Source of the DNA: Tannerella sp.
GTDB taxonomy: Bacteria > Bacteroidota > Bacteroidia > Bacteroidales > Tannerellaceae
Length of the DNA stretch: 8,519 nt
Assembly (NCBI GenBank): GCA_031282485.1
Contig: JAITDQ010000040.1
Location: forward strand, 1-8,519
Reading direction: 5' to 3'
The notes under the pieces were generated by a model that made no database searches, was not told the origin of the DNA, and saw only the letters and a list, made by a program, of their open reading frames with translations. Below are positions 1-6,174 of this stretch, one piece after another (the stretch's first letter is position 1; each line of letters starts with the position of its first letter). A program made the position numbers and the translations under genes.

Positions 1-74
1 CTTTCAAAATAAAGCGACAAAAGTGTTAAATCTTTCGGTTTATAAGGGAAATAGCATAAAAAGTTTTGGTTTGT
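1..74. other. AT-rich upstream spacer with no recognisable gene
   Basis: This stretch upstream of the leu promoter is AT-rich. An open frame starting at 23 runs into the leader peptide frame, but its first 34 codons lie before and across the promoter and show no resemblance to a known protein. I take it as non-coding spacer behind an unseen upstream gene. Confidence 0.5.
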
Positions 75-105
75 TTTGCGTAATTGGAAATTATATTTAT
101 CTTTG
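75..105 (+). promoter_or_regulatory. Bacteroidetes-type promoter of the leu operon
   Basis: TTTG at 75-78 is followed after 19 bases by TATCTTTG at 98-105. This matches the -33 TTTG and -7 TAnnTTTG elements known for the primary sigma factor of Bacteroides, with normal spacing. Transcription would start near 110-114, giving a very short A-rich 5' end of roughly 11-15 bases before the leader ATG at 125. The elements are seen in the sequence; the start site is inferred. Confidence 0.75.
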
Positions 106-124
106 CGCCGTAAAATTAAATGAT

Positions 125-205
125 ATGATACGAAATACATCACATAACGGTTTGCTTATCAGCATTATTTCTATTTTGTTGCTCTTGTGGCGAAATGGGA
201 TGTGA
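125..205 (+). CDS. Leucine/isoleucine leader peptide of the attenuator
   Basis: This 26-residue reading frame starts with ATG at 125, just after the predicted transcription start, and ends with TGA at 203-205. Residues 10-21 read LLISIISILLLL, that is 6 Leu, 4 Ile and 2 Ser in twelve positions, and Trp follows. With Ile2, 11 of the 26 residues are branched-chain. A regulatory codon run just before mutually exclusive hairpins is the hallmark of leader peptides such as E. coli leuL and ilvL, though I see no sequence homology with them. A longer frame from 23 shares the stop, but it would begin upstream of the promoter. The peptide itself probably has no function; its translation senses charged tRNA-Leu and possibly tRNA-Ile. 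The Leu codons are TTG, CTT, TTG, TTG, CTC, TTG and most Ile codons are ATT. Confidence 0.8.
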   Translation: MIRNTSHNGLLISIISILLLLWRNGM

Positions 206-249
206 GATGTGTGTGTATGTCGGATATATAAAACCTTTCTCACGGCCAT
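195..249 (+). promoter_or_regulatory. Predicted antiterminator helix of the leu attenuator
   Basis: Bases 201-207 pair with 238-244 (six Watson-Crick pairs and one U-G), and 195-198 pair with 246-249 (AUGG with CCAU), separated by a small internal loop. The 5' arm spans the end of the leader frame including its stop codon at 203-205. The 3' arm takes five bases of the terminator's left arm and most of its loop, so the two structures exclude each other. A ribosome stalled on the Leu run (176-187) would leave most of the 5' arm free. A ribosome that reaches the stop codon would cover it. Pairing was worked out by eye, without an energy calculation. Confidence 0.6.
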
Positions 250-269
250 GATGAGAAAGGTTTTTTTTT
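231..269 (+). terminator. Intrinsic terminator of the leu attenuator
   Basis: AAACCTTTCTCA at 231-242 is perfectly complementary to 252-263, giving a 12-bp stem with a 9-base loop. Nine T follow at 261-269, then GGG and six more T. It lies between the leader frame and leuA (311), with no other gene upstream in the window for it to end, so it is best read as a conditional terminator in the leader transcript. Confidence 0.88.
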
Positions 270-310
270 GGGTTTTTTGAATTGGAATATAATATTTAAA
301 AGGAAAGTAT

Positions 311-1804
311 ATGGATAGATTATTTATTTTTGATACTACGTTGCGAGACGGCGAACAGGTGCCCGGATGTCAGCTTAATACGGTAGAAAAGATACAGGTG
401 GCGAAAGCGCTCGAATCGTTGGGCGTGGATATTATTGAAGCCGGGTTCCCGGTTTCCAGTCCGGGCGATTTCAACTCGGTTGTCGAGATTTCGAAAGCCG
501 TTACGTGGCCGACGATTTGTGCCCTGACACGCGGAGTGGAGAAGGATATTGACGTGGCGGCCGAGGCGCTCAGGTATGCAAAGCACAAACGTATACACAC
601 GGGAATAGGAACATCGGAGTATCATATAAAATATAAATTTAATTCTACGCAGGAAGAAATCCTGAAACGTGCTGTTGCGGCGACGAAACATGCCAAAAAG
701 TATGTGGAAGATGTAGAATTTTACTGCGAAGACGCCGGACGTACCGATAACGAATATCTTGCGCGTGTCGTCGAGGCTGTCATAAAAGCCGGCGCGACGG
801 TTGTTAATATTCCCGACACGACGGGTTATTGCCTGCCTGCGGAGTTTGGAGCCAAGATCAAGTACCTCACAGAGCATGTGGACGGCATTGACAAAGCGAT
901 TATATCTACACACTGCCACAATGACCTCGGCTTGGCTACGGCCAATACGATTGCCGGCATAACAAACGGCGCACGGCAGGCGGAACTGACGATTAACGGC
1001 ATAGGAGAACGCGCCGGGAATACTTCGCTCGAAGAAGTGGTCATGATCCTGAAATGTCATAAACAGCTCGGCATAGAAACGAATATAAATACCCTGAAGA
1101 TATATTCGACAAGCCGCATGGTTTCGAGTTTGATGAACATGCCGGTTCAGCCGAACAAGGCGATCGTAGGCCGTAATGCGTTTGCCCATTCGTCCGGTAT
1201 TCATCAGGACGGCGTGTTGAAAAACGTACAGACGTATGAGATTATGGATCCGAAAGACATTGGAATAGATGATAACTCGATTATCCTTACGGCCAGAAGC
1301 GGACGCGCCGCATTGAAACACCGTCTGCAGACGCTTGGCGTAGAGCTTGACCAAGAACGGCTGGATAAGGTCTACCGGGAATTTCTGCGACTGGCCGACC
1401 GCAAAAAGGATATAAGCGATGATGATATACTGATGCTGGCCGGTGAAGGACGTAAAGATTCGTTTCGCATCAAACTGGAATATATGCAGGTTACTTCCGG
1501 TATCGGCGTGCGTCCCGTGGCCAGCGTGTGCATAAATATTGCCGGCGAGAAATTCGAAGCGGCGGCCTCGGGTAATGGCCCGGTCGATGCGGCCATAAAA
1601 GCGGTTAAATTGATTATACGCCGCCAGATGACGATTCAGGAGTTTCTTATTCAGGCAATCAACAGAGGCAGCGACGACATTGGAAAAGTACACATGCAAG
1701 TCGCGTACGACGGGAATATTTATTATGGTTTTGCGGCTAATACCGACATCGTTGCGGCTTCGGTCGAAGCCTTTATTGATGCGATTAATAAATTTGTGAA
1801 ATGA
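311..1804 (+). CDS. leuA: 2-isopropylmalate synthase
   Basis: LeuA condenses acetyl-CoA with 2-ketoisovalerate to 2-isopropylmalate, the committed step of leucine synthesis, in the cytoplasm. The 497-residue protein shows the whole family plan. The N-terminal TIM barrel has [10 protein letters not shown] (residues 7-16, Arg12 and Asp13), the metal-binding HCHND at 201-205, and [14 protein letters not shown] at 229-242 with the metal-ligand Asn237. HSSGIHQDG at 293-301 lies in the connecting region. The C-terminal regulatory domain, where leucine acts as feedback inhibitor in this family, starts near residue 385. Length and motifs resemble the E. coli type (523 residues). The start at 311 follows an A-rich AAAGGAAAG stretch and lies 48 bases after the attenuator stem, making this the first structural gene under leader control. 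A 519-codon open frame on the opposite strand is a shadow. Confidence 0.96.
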   Translation: MDRLFIFDTTLRDGEQVPGCQLNTVEKIQVAKALESLGVDIIEAGFPVSSPGDFNSVVEISKAVTWPTICALTRGVEKDIDVAAEALRYAKHKRIHTGIGTSEYHIKYKFNSTQEEILKRAVAATKHAKKYVEDVEFYCEDAGRTDNEYLARVVEAVIKAGATVVNIPDTTGYCLPAEFGAKIKYLTEHVDGIDKAIISTHCHNDLGLATANTIAGITNGARQAELTINGIGERAGNTSLEEVVMILKCHKQLGIETNINTLKIYSTSRMVSSLMNMPVQPNKAIVGRNAFAHSSGIHQDGVLKNVQTYEIMDPKDIGIDDNSIILTARSGRAALKHRLQTLGVELDQERLDKVYREFLRLADRKKDISDDDILMLAGEGRKDSFRIKLEYMQVTSGIGVRPVASVCINIAGEKFEAAASGNGPVDAAIKAVKLIIRRQMTIQEFLIQAINRGSDDIGKVHMQVAYDGNIYYGFAANTDIVAASVEAFIDAINKFVK

Positions 1805-1813
1805 AAATAAACG

Positions 1814-1845
1814 CACCCGGGGAAAAGGCACTTCAATTTCGGGTG
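1814..1845 (+). other. Inverted repeat in the leuA-leuC spacer
   Basis: CACCCG at 1814-1819 is complementary to CGGGTG at 1840-1845 around a 20-base loop; three G-U pairs could extend the stem inward. There is no proper T run after it (ATTTCTG), so it is unlikely to be an efficient terminator. It could stabilise or separate the leuA and leuC parts of the mRNA. It may also be chance. Confidence 0.35.
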
Positions 1846-1864
1846 ATTTCTGATAAATAAGTAT

Positions 1865-1872
1865 TATTTTTG
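1865..1872 (+). promoter_or_regulatory. Possible internal promoter -7 element before leuC
   Basis: TATTTTTG fits TAnnTTTG exactly and ends 22 bases before the leuC ATG, much like the 19-base gap between the main promoter and the leader ATG. There is no clear TTTG about 19 bases upstream (the position reads GGTG), so the match is only half a promoter in an AT-rich spacer. Confidence 0.3.
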
Positions 1873-1894
1873 TAACCAATATAAGAAGAAAAAT

Positions 1895-3292
1895 ATGAAT
1901 ACATTATTTGATAAAATATGGGATTCGCATGTAGTTGCCATTGTTAAAAACGGTCCTGTACAGTTGTATGTCGACAGGCTTTACTGTCATGAAGTAACAA
2001 GTCCGCAGGCTTTTGCCGGACTTCGGGAGAGGGGGCTGAAACCGTTGCGGCCGGAACGTGTTTTTTGCATGCCCGATCATAATACGCCTACTCACGATCA
2101 GGATAAACCGATTGAAGACCCCGTATCAAAAGCGCAGGTTGATACGCTGGAGAAAAATGCGGCGGATTTTGGCCTGACTTATTTCGGTATGATGCATCCC
2201 CGGAACGGGATTATCCATGTTGTCGGCCCCGAAAGGGGGCTTACGCTTCCGGGAATGACCGTCGTTTGCGGCGACAGCCATACGTCCACGCACGGAGCAA
2301 TGGGCGCCGTCGCTTTCGGGATAGGTACAAGCGAGGTGGAAATGGCGCTTGCTTCGCAATGTGTCCTGCAGCAAAAGCCTAAAACCATGCGCATCGCCAT
2401 AGAAGGCATGCTTGGTAAGGGCGTTACAGCGAAAGACGTTGCGCTGTATGTGATATCTAAGATGACGACCGGCGGGGCGACAGGATATTTTATCGAGTAT
2501 GCCGGCTCGGTAGTGCGCGAACTGACGATGGAAGGGCGGCTTACGCTGTGTAACCTGTCGATAGAAATGGGCGCACGGGGCGGCATGGTTGCACCCGACG
2601 GAACGACGTTCGCTTATTTGAGAGGCCGTGAATACGCACCTCCGGGCGAAGCCTTTAACAGGGCGGTGGGTTACTGGAAAGCGCTCAGAAGCAGCGACGA
2701 TGCGATCTTTGACAGGGAAGTTGCGTTCCATGCCGGGGATATTGAGCCGATGATCACTTACGGCACAAATCCGGGTATGGCAACAGGAATCACGCAAACG
2801 ATTCCGTTGTCGTCATCAATGTCCGAAGGCGGCCGCGCCTCTTACCGGAAGTCGCTTGAATACATGGGTTTCCATGAAGGCGAATCGCTGACGGGGAAGC
2901 CGGTTGATTATGTTTTTTTAGGCTCGTGCACAAACGGGCGCATAGAGGATTTCAGGATGTTCGCTTCGATTGTGAAAGGCCGGAAGAAAGCGCCGGGTGT
3001 TACGGCATGGCTTGTGCCCGGTTCGTGGATGGTCGATGCGCAGATACGCGAGGAGGGGCTTGATAAAATATTGGGAAATGCGGGCTTCAAACTGCGGCAG
3101 CCGGGATGTTCGGCCTGTCTTGCGATGAACGATGATAAAATCCCGGCAGGCAGATATGCCGTTTCGACCTCAAACCGTAATTTCGAAGGACGCCAAGGAC
3201 CCGGTTCGAGAACGTTGCTGGCCAGCCCCCTTGTGGCCGCCGCCGCCGCGATAACCGGAAAAATAACGGATCCGAGGGAGATGATGAGGTGA
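1895..3292 (+). CDS. leuC: 3-isopropylmalate dehydratase, large subunit
   Basis: LeuC is the iron-sulfur subunit of isopropylmalate isomerase, which converts 2- to 3-isopropylmalate with LeuD; the same enzyme can turn citramalate into 3-methylmalate. The 465-residue protein has the aconitase-family marks: the [4Fe-4S] ligand Cys345 in GSCTNGR and Cys405 and Cys408 in GCSACLAMN, at nearly the same positions as in E. coli LeuC (466 residues). PDHNTPT is at 60-66, [12 protein letters not shown] at 126-137, and the substrate-binding [12 protein letters not shown] at 424-435. No key residue is missing. The ATG at 1895 follows an AAGAAGAAAAAT stretch, and the N-terminus ([14 protein letters not shown]) matches the usual family start. 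It lies 90 bases after leuA, with a possible extra promoter in the gap. Confidence 0.96.
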   Translation: MNTLFDKIWDSHVVAIVKNGPVQLYVDRLYCHEVTSPQAFAGLRERGLKPLRPERVFCMPDHNTPTHDQDKPIEDPVSKAQVDTLEKNAADFGLTYFGMMHPRNGIIHVVGPERGLTLPGMTVVCGDSHTSTHGAMGAVAFGIGTSEVEMALASQCVLQQKPKTMRIAIEGMLGKGVTAKDVALYVISKMTTGGATGYFIEYAGSVVRELTMEGRLTLCNLSIEMGARGGMVAPDGTTFAYLRGREYAPPGEAFNRAVGYWKALRSSDDAIFDREVAFHAGDIEPMITYGTNPGMATGITQTIPLSSSMSEGGRASYRKSLEYMGFHEGESLTGKPVDYVFLGSCTNGRIEDFRMFASIVKGRKKAPGVTAWLVPGSWMVDAQIREEGLDKILGNAGFKLRQPGCSACLAMNDDKIPAGRYAVSTSNRNFEGRQGPGSRTLLASPLVAAAAAITGKITDPREMMR

Positions 3293-3300
3293 GAAAAATC

Positions 3301-3353
3301 AGGATAGCGAAGGATAGCGAAAGATAAGCGAAGGATAAGCGAAGGATAAACGA
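3301..3353. repeat. Five tandem 10-11 bp units between leuC and leuD
   Basis: Two units of AGGATAGCGA are followed by AAGATAAGCGA, AGGATAAGCGA and AGGATAAACGA. The units drift in length by one base and in sequence by one or two bases, as expected from slippage and later mutation. The array starts 9 bases after the leuC stop. I see no coding or promoter signal in it. Confidence 0.85.
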
Positions 3354-3386
3354 AGCAATCCCCGGAAATGTAAACAGGGGAAATCC

Positions 3387-3416
3387 TCTTCCATGCATTG
3401 GGAAGAAACTCTTCCC
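3387..3416 (+). other. Mutually exclusive hairpins upstream of leuD
   Basis: GGGAAGA at 3400-3406 pairs perfectly with TCTTCCC at 3410-3416 across a 3-base loop. The same GGAAGA (3401-3406) can instead pair with TCTTCC at 3387-3392 across an 8-base loop. A further weak stem, TCCCC with GGGGA (3359-3363 with 3377-3381), lies just upstream. No T run follows, so this is not an obvious terminator. It lies 40 bases before the leuD ATG and may affect mRNA stability or processing between leuC and leuD. Function is not shown by the sequence. Confidence 0.45.
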
Positions 3417-3456
3417 GGGCGTCAGAAAATTAGTGACAATTTAAACAGTAAATATA

Positions 3457-4053
3457 ATGAAAGAAAAATTTGAAATATTACGAAGTACCTGTATCCCCCT
3501 TCCTTTGGAAAACGTGGATACTGACCAGATCATTCCGGCGCGCTTCCTGAAAGCGACAACGAAAGAAGGCTTTGGAGAGAATTTGTTTCGTGACTGGCGT
3601 TACGACAAACAGGGAAATAAGATTGAATCGTTTGTGCTGAACGACCCGCGGTACAGCGGAAAAATTCTCGTTGCGGGAAAGAATTTCGGAAGTGGTTCAA
3701 GCCGTGAACATGCGGCCTGGGCGATTGCCGGATATGGATTTCGTGTTGTTGTGTCCAGCTTTTTTGCCGATATTCACAAGAACAACGAATTGAACAACGG
3801 CGTCCTCCCCGTCGTGGTAAGCGAACCGTTCCTTGCGGAACTTTTTGCTTCCATAGATAAAAATCCCGAAACAGTGGTGGAAGTGAACCTCCCCGAACAG
3901 CGGATAACAAACACGGAAACGGGAAAAAGCGAACATTTTGAAATAAACGCTTATAAAAAACATTGCCTTATAAACGGCTTGGATGATATCGATTATTTGC
4001 TGGCAAACAGGCAAAAAATAGAGGAATATGAGAAATTAATGGTTAATGGTTAA
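3457..4053 (+). CDS. leuD: 3-isopropylmalate dehydratase, small subunit
   Basis: LeuD is the swivel-domain partner of LeuC in isopropylmalate isomerase. The 198-residue protein has NVDTDQIIPARFL at 19-31 and the substrate-contacting loop GKNFGSGSSREHAAWA centred on residue 80, both diagnostic; E. coli LeuD has 201 residues. The ATG at 3457 has only A/T-rich sequence before it (AACAGTAAATATA), as is common in Bacteroidetes, and gives the standard family N-terminus. The gene lies 164 bases after leuC, a longer gap than is usual for two subunits of one enzyme. The last residues (LMVNG) and the stop are encoded by TTAATGG heptamers, so the C-terminal end was set by a repeat and is probably not conserved. 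Confidence 0.95.
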   Translation: MKEKFEILRSTCIPLPLENVDTDQIIPARFLKATTKEGFGENLFRDWRYDKQGNKIESFVLNDPRYSGKILVAGKNFGSGSSREHAAWAIAGYGFRVVVSSFFADIHKNNELNNGVLPVVVSEPFLAELFASIDKNPETVVEVNLPEQRITNTETGKSEHFEINAYKKHCLINGLDDIDYLLANRQKIEEYEKLMVNG

Positions 4054-4070
4054 TGGTTAATGATTAATGG
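4036..4070. repeat. Heptamer tandem repeat through the leuD stop
   Basis: Five consecutive 7-base units (TTAATGG three times, TTAATGA, TTAATGG) run from inside the last leuD codons into the spacer. The unit carries TAA in one frame, so gain or loss of units would change the length of the LeuD tail by a few residues at most. Confidence 0.85.
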
Positions 4071-4183
4071 TTATTGAGCTTGTCGAAGTACCGGTCATTG
4101 AGCTTGTCGAAATGATGGTTATTGAGCTTGTCGAAATATGGTTATTGAGCCTGTCGAAATAATGGTTAATGAATTTGTAAGAA
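4069..4183. repeat. Array of 24-bp-period repeats between leuD and cimA
   Basis: The core ATTGAGCTTGTCGAA occurs at 4073-4087, 4097-4111 and 4121-4135, with ATTGAGCCTGTCGAA at 4144-4158 and a decayed copy (AATGAATTTGTAAGA) at 4168-4182. Each is preceded by GGTT or GGTC. Spacing is 24, 24, 23 and 24 bases. The copy at 4096-4114 has CATT and AATG at its ends and could form a weak hairpin. The last, degenerate copy abuts the cimA ATG and supplies the bases where a ribosome would bind. It looks like a dispersed intergenic repeat that has been amplified locally; that reading is inferred. Confidence 0.85.
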
Positions 4184-4184
4184 T

Positions 4185-5693
4185 ATGATAGAAATAATGG
4201 ACACAACGCTTCGTGACGGAGAGCAGACAAACGGCGTTTCGTTTTCCGTACACGAAAAGAAATCAATAGCGCGATTGCTGATTAAGGAACTGAATGTCGA
4301 TCGTGTGGAGGTCGCTTCCGCCCGCGTGTCGGACGGCGAGTTCGACGCCGTCCGGGGCATATCCGCCTGGGCGGCGCAGAAGGGTTGCCTCAATCGGCTG
4401 GAAGTACTGGGGTTTGTTGACGGCGGGCTGTCGCTGAAATGGACAAAAGACGCCGGATGCTGCGTGATGAACATGCTGTGCAAAGGATCGCGGAGGCATG
4501 TTACCGAACAGTTGAAGAAAACCCCGGAGCAACATATTGAAGATATTACCGGACAGATTGCGCTGGCGCGGGAAATGGGTATTGATGTGAACATCTACCT
4601 CGAAGACTGGTCGGGCGGCATGCAGGACGATCCCGGCTATGTTTACCGGATGGTCGACGCCTTGAAACACCTGCCTGTTCATCGTTTCATGCTTCCCGAC
4701 ACACTCGGTATTCTTAATCCGGAAAAGACGTATGCGTATTGCCGCGATATGGTGACCCGTTATCCGGAATTACATTTCGATTTTCACGCGCATAATGATT
4801 ACGGCCTGGCCGTAGCCAACGTTTATTCGGCCGTGAGCGCCGGCGTTAAAGGCGTACATGTGACGGTAAACGGACTTGGCGAACGCGCCGGTAATGCTTC
4901 GTTGAGCAGTGTTATCGCCGTAATCCATGATCAACTGAACGGGAAAACAAATGTACTGGAAAATAAAATCAATCACGTAAGCAAGAGTGTCGAAATGTAT
5001 TCCGGCATACGTATCGCCCCCAACCAGCCGATAATCGGTGAAAACGTATTTACGCAATGTGCCGGCGTTCATGCCGACGGCGACAGCAAGAATAACCTGT
5101 ACTGCAATTCTCTTATCCCGGAACGTTTTGGCCGTACGCGCGAGTATGCCCTGGGCAAAACCTCCGGTAAGGCCAACATCCGTAAAAACCTGGAAGCCCT
5201 CGGCATAGACCTTGACGAGGAATCCATGCGTAAAGTGACGCAGCGCGTAATCGAACTTGGCGACAAGAAGGAAATCTTGACGCAGGAAGACCTTCCGTAC
5301 ATCATTTCCGACGTCCTTCGTTACGATATGCAGGAAAACAGGATTAAAATATTAAATTATTCCTTATCTTTGGCGCAGGGATTGAGACCGGTGGCCACGC
5401 TGAAGATCGAAATTGACGGCATGGCGTACGAAAATACGGCGACGGGCGACGGTCAATACGATGCTTTTGTCCGTGCTCTGCGCAAGATATACAAATCGCT
5501 TGACCGCCCGTTCCCGATGCTGACGAACTACGCCGTCTCGATACCTCCCGGCGGCCGTACGGATGCATTCGTGCAGACGGTCATAACGTGGCGTCACGAA
5601 GGCGTCGAATTTAAAACCCGCGGACTTGACGCCGACCAGATTGAGGCGGCAATAAAAGCTACGGTTAAGATGCTGAATAAAATAGAAAATTGA
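4185..5693 (+). CDS. cimA: (R)-citramalate synthase, Leptospira type
   Basis: This is a second member of the 2-isopropylmalate synthase family (502 residues), clearly distinct from the LeuA encoded first. It has DTTLRDGEQ at 6-14, HAHND at 201-205 and NGLGERAGNASL at 229-240 with metal-ligand Asn237, plus a C-terminal regulatory domain from about residue 385. Several stretches follow the Leptospira citramalate synthase as I remember it, rather than LeuA: VDRVEVASARVS (38-49), NIYLEDWSGG (136-145), FTQCAGVHADGD (289-300), NLY (304-306), ERFGRTREYALGK (313-325) and IPPGGRTDA (453-461). That enzyme condenses pyruvate and acetyl-CoA to citramalate and is inhibited by isoleucine. LeuCD and LeuB then yield 2-ketobutyrate for isoleucine. 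Automated annotation may call it isopropylmalate synthase. The start at 4185 is fixed by an upstream in-frame TGA; a second ATG at 4197 would cut the first strand of the barrel. Confidence 0.83.
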   Translation: MIEIMDTTLRDGEQTNGVSFSVHEKKSIARLLIKELNVDRVEVASARVSDGEFDAVRGISAWAAQKGCLNRLEVLGFVDGGLSLKWTKDAGCCVMNMLCKGSRRHVTEQLKKTPEQHIEDITGQIALAREMGIDVNIYLEDWSGGMQDDPGYVYRMVDALKHLPVHRFMLPDTLGILNPEKTYAYCRDMVTRYPELHFDFHAHNDYGLAVANVYSAVSAGVKGVHVTVNGLGERAGNASLSSVIAVIHDQLNGKTNVLENKINHVSKSVEMYSGIRIAPNQPIIGENVFTQCAGVHADGDSKNNLYCNSLIPERFGRTREYALGKTSGKANIRKNLEALGIDLDEESMRKVTQRVIELGDKKEILTQEDLPYIISDVLRYDMQENRIKILNYSLSLAQGLRPVATLKIEIDGMAYENTATGDGQYDAFVRALRKIYKSLDRPFPMLTNYAVSIPPGGRTDAFVQTVITWRHEGVEFKTRGLDADQIEAAIKATVKMLNKIEN

Positions 5694-5719
5694 GCTTTTC
5701 ATATAAAATAATAAAGACT

Positions 5720-6169
5720 ATGAACAAAAAATTGACAATAGCGCTTGTAGCGCACGACAACCGCAAAGCGGATATGATAGAATGGGCGGTACACAATATT
5801 CATTTTTTATCCCGACATGACTTGGTATGTACAGGCACGACAGGCAGCCTGATAAGTAAAGCGTTTGAAGAAAAAGGCGCGGGCGCCTACAATATCAGAT
5901 GCATGTATTCCGGCCCCATGGGAGGGGATGCGGAGATAGCGGCTATGGTTGTGCGCAAGAAAGTAGACCTGGCCATATTTTTGATAGACGACCTCAACCC
6001 GCAGCCGCACGAGGCGGATATTCAAATGTTATTGCGTCAGTGCCGGGTGCATAACGTGCCGATTGCATGTAACCGGTACAGTGCGGATTTAATGATCACA
6101 AGCACCCTTTGGGATGATGATTCCTATGTCCCGATGGAACCGAAATATGTACATTTTAACAGACTGTAA
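5720..6169 (+). CDS. mgsA: Methylglyoxal synthase
   Basis: MgsA converts dihydroxyacetone phosphate to methylglyoxal and phosphate, a bypass of lower glycolysis when phosphorylated sugars build up. The 149-residue protein (E. coli 152) keeps the active-site set: His12-Asp13 in VAHDNRK, GTTG at 39-42, SGPMGGD at 64-70 with the catalytic Asp70 (Asp71 in E. coli), and [10 protein letters not shown] at 91-100 with His97 and Asp100 (E. coli His98 and Asp101). A short insertion (about residues 50-59) precedes SGPMGGD. I choose ATG at 5720, after AAAATAATAAAG. A TTG at 5690 overlapping the cimA stop would add ten residues with no family support. The gene lies 26 bases after cimA and 5 bases before leuB, so it is almost certainly co-transcribed with them, although it does no step of leucine or isoleucine synthesis. 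Confidence 0.92.
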   Translation: MNKKLTIALVAHDNRKADMIEWAVHNIHFLSRHDLVCTGTTGSLISKAFEEKGAGAYNIRCMYSGPMGGDAEIAAMVVRKKVDLAIFLIDDLNPQPHEADIQMLLRQCRVHNVPIACNRYSADLMITSTLWDDDSYVPMEPKYVHFNRL

Positions 6170-6174
6170 ACAGG

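Noticed and set aside
23..124. N-terminal extension of the leader frame to 60 residues from an ATG at 23
   Set aside because: The extension lies upstream of and across the predicted promoter (75-105), so the mRNA would not contain it. The ATG at 125 follows the predicted transcription start.
320..1879. A 519-codon open frame on the minus strand opposite leuA
   Set aside because: It is antisense to a gene with full-length family conservation, its product is rich in Arg, Phe, Ile and His with no recognisable domain, and the open frame follows from the codon use of leuA.
2126..2797. A 223-codon open frame on the minus strand opposite leuC
   Set aside because: It is a shadow of the conserved leuC frame; its translation has no recognisable motif and no start context.
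4067..4162. A 31-codon plus-strand frame through the 24-bp array encoding an IELVE-type octapeptide repeat
   Set aside because: The 24-base period automatically gives an 8-residue repeat in any open frame, and the minus strand is open too (STSSITI repeats). The fourth unit breaks frame and there is no ribosome binding site, so coding is not supported.
4069..4183. The leuD-cimA repeat array as a CRISPR
   Set aside because: The conserved part is about 15-17 bases and is separated by only 7-9 bases, not by unique spacers of about 30. No cas genes are present.
5690..5719. TTG start at 5690 for mgsA overlapping the cimA stop
   Set aside because: It would add ten residues absent from the family. 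The ATG at 5720 gives the standard N-terminus a few residues before the first beta strand.
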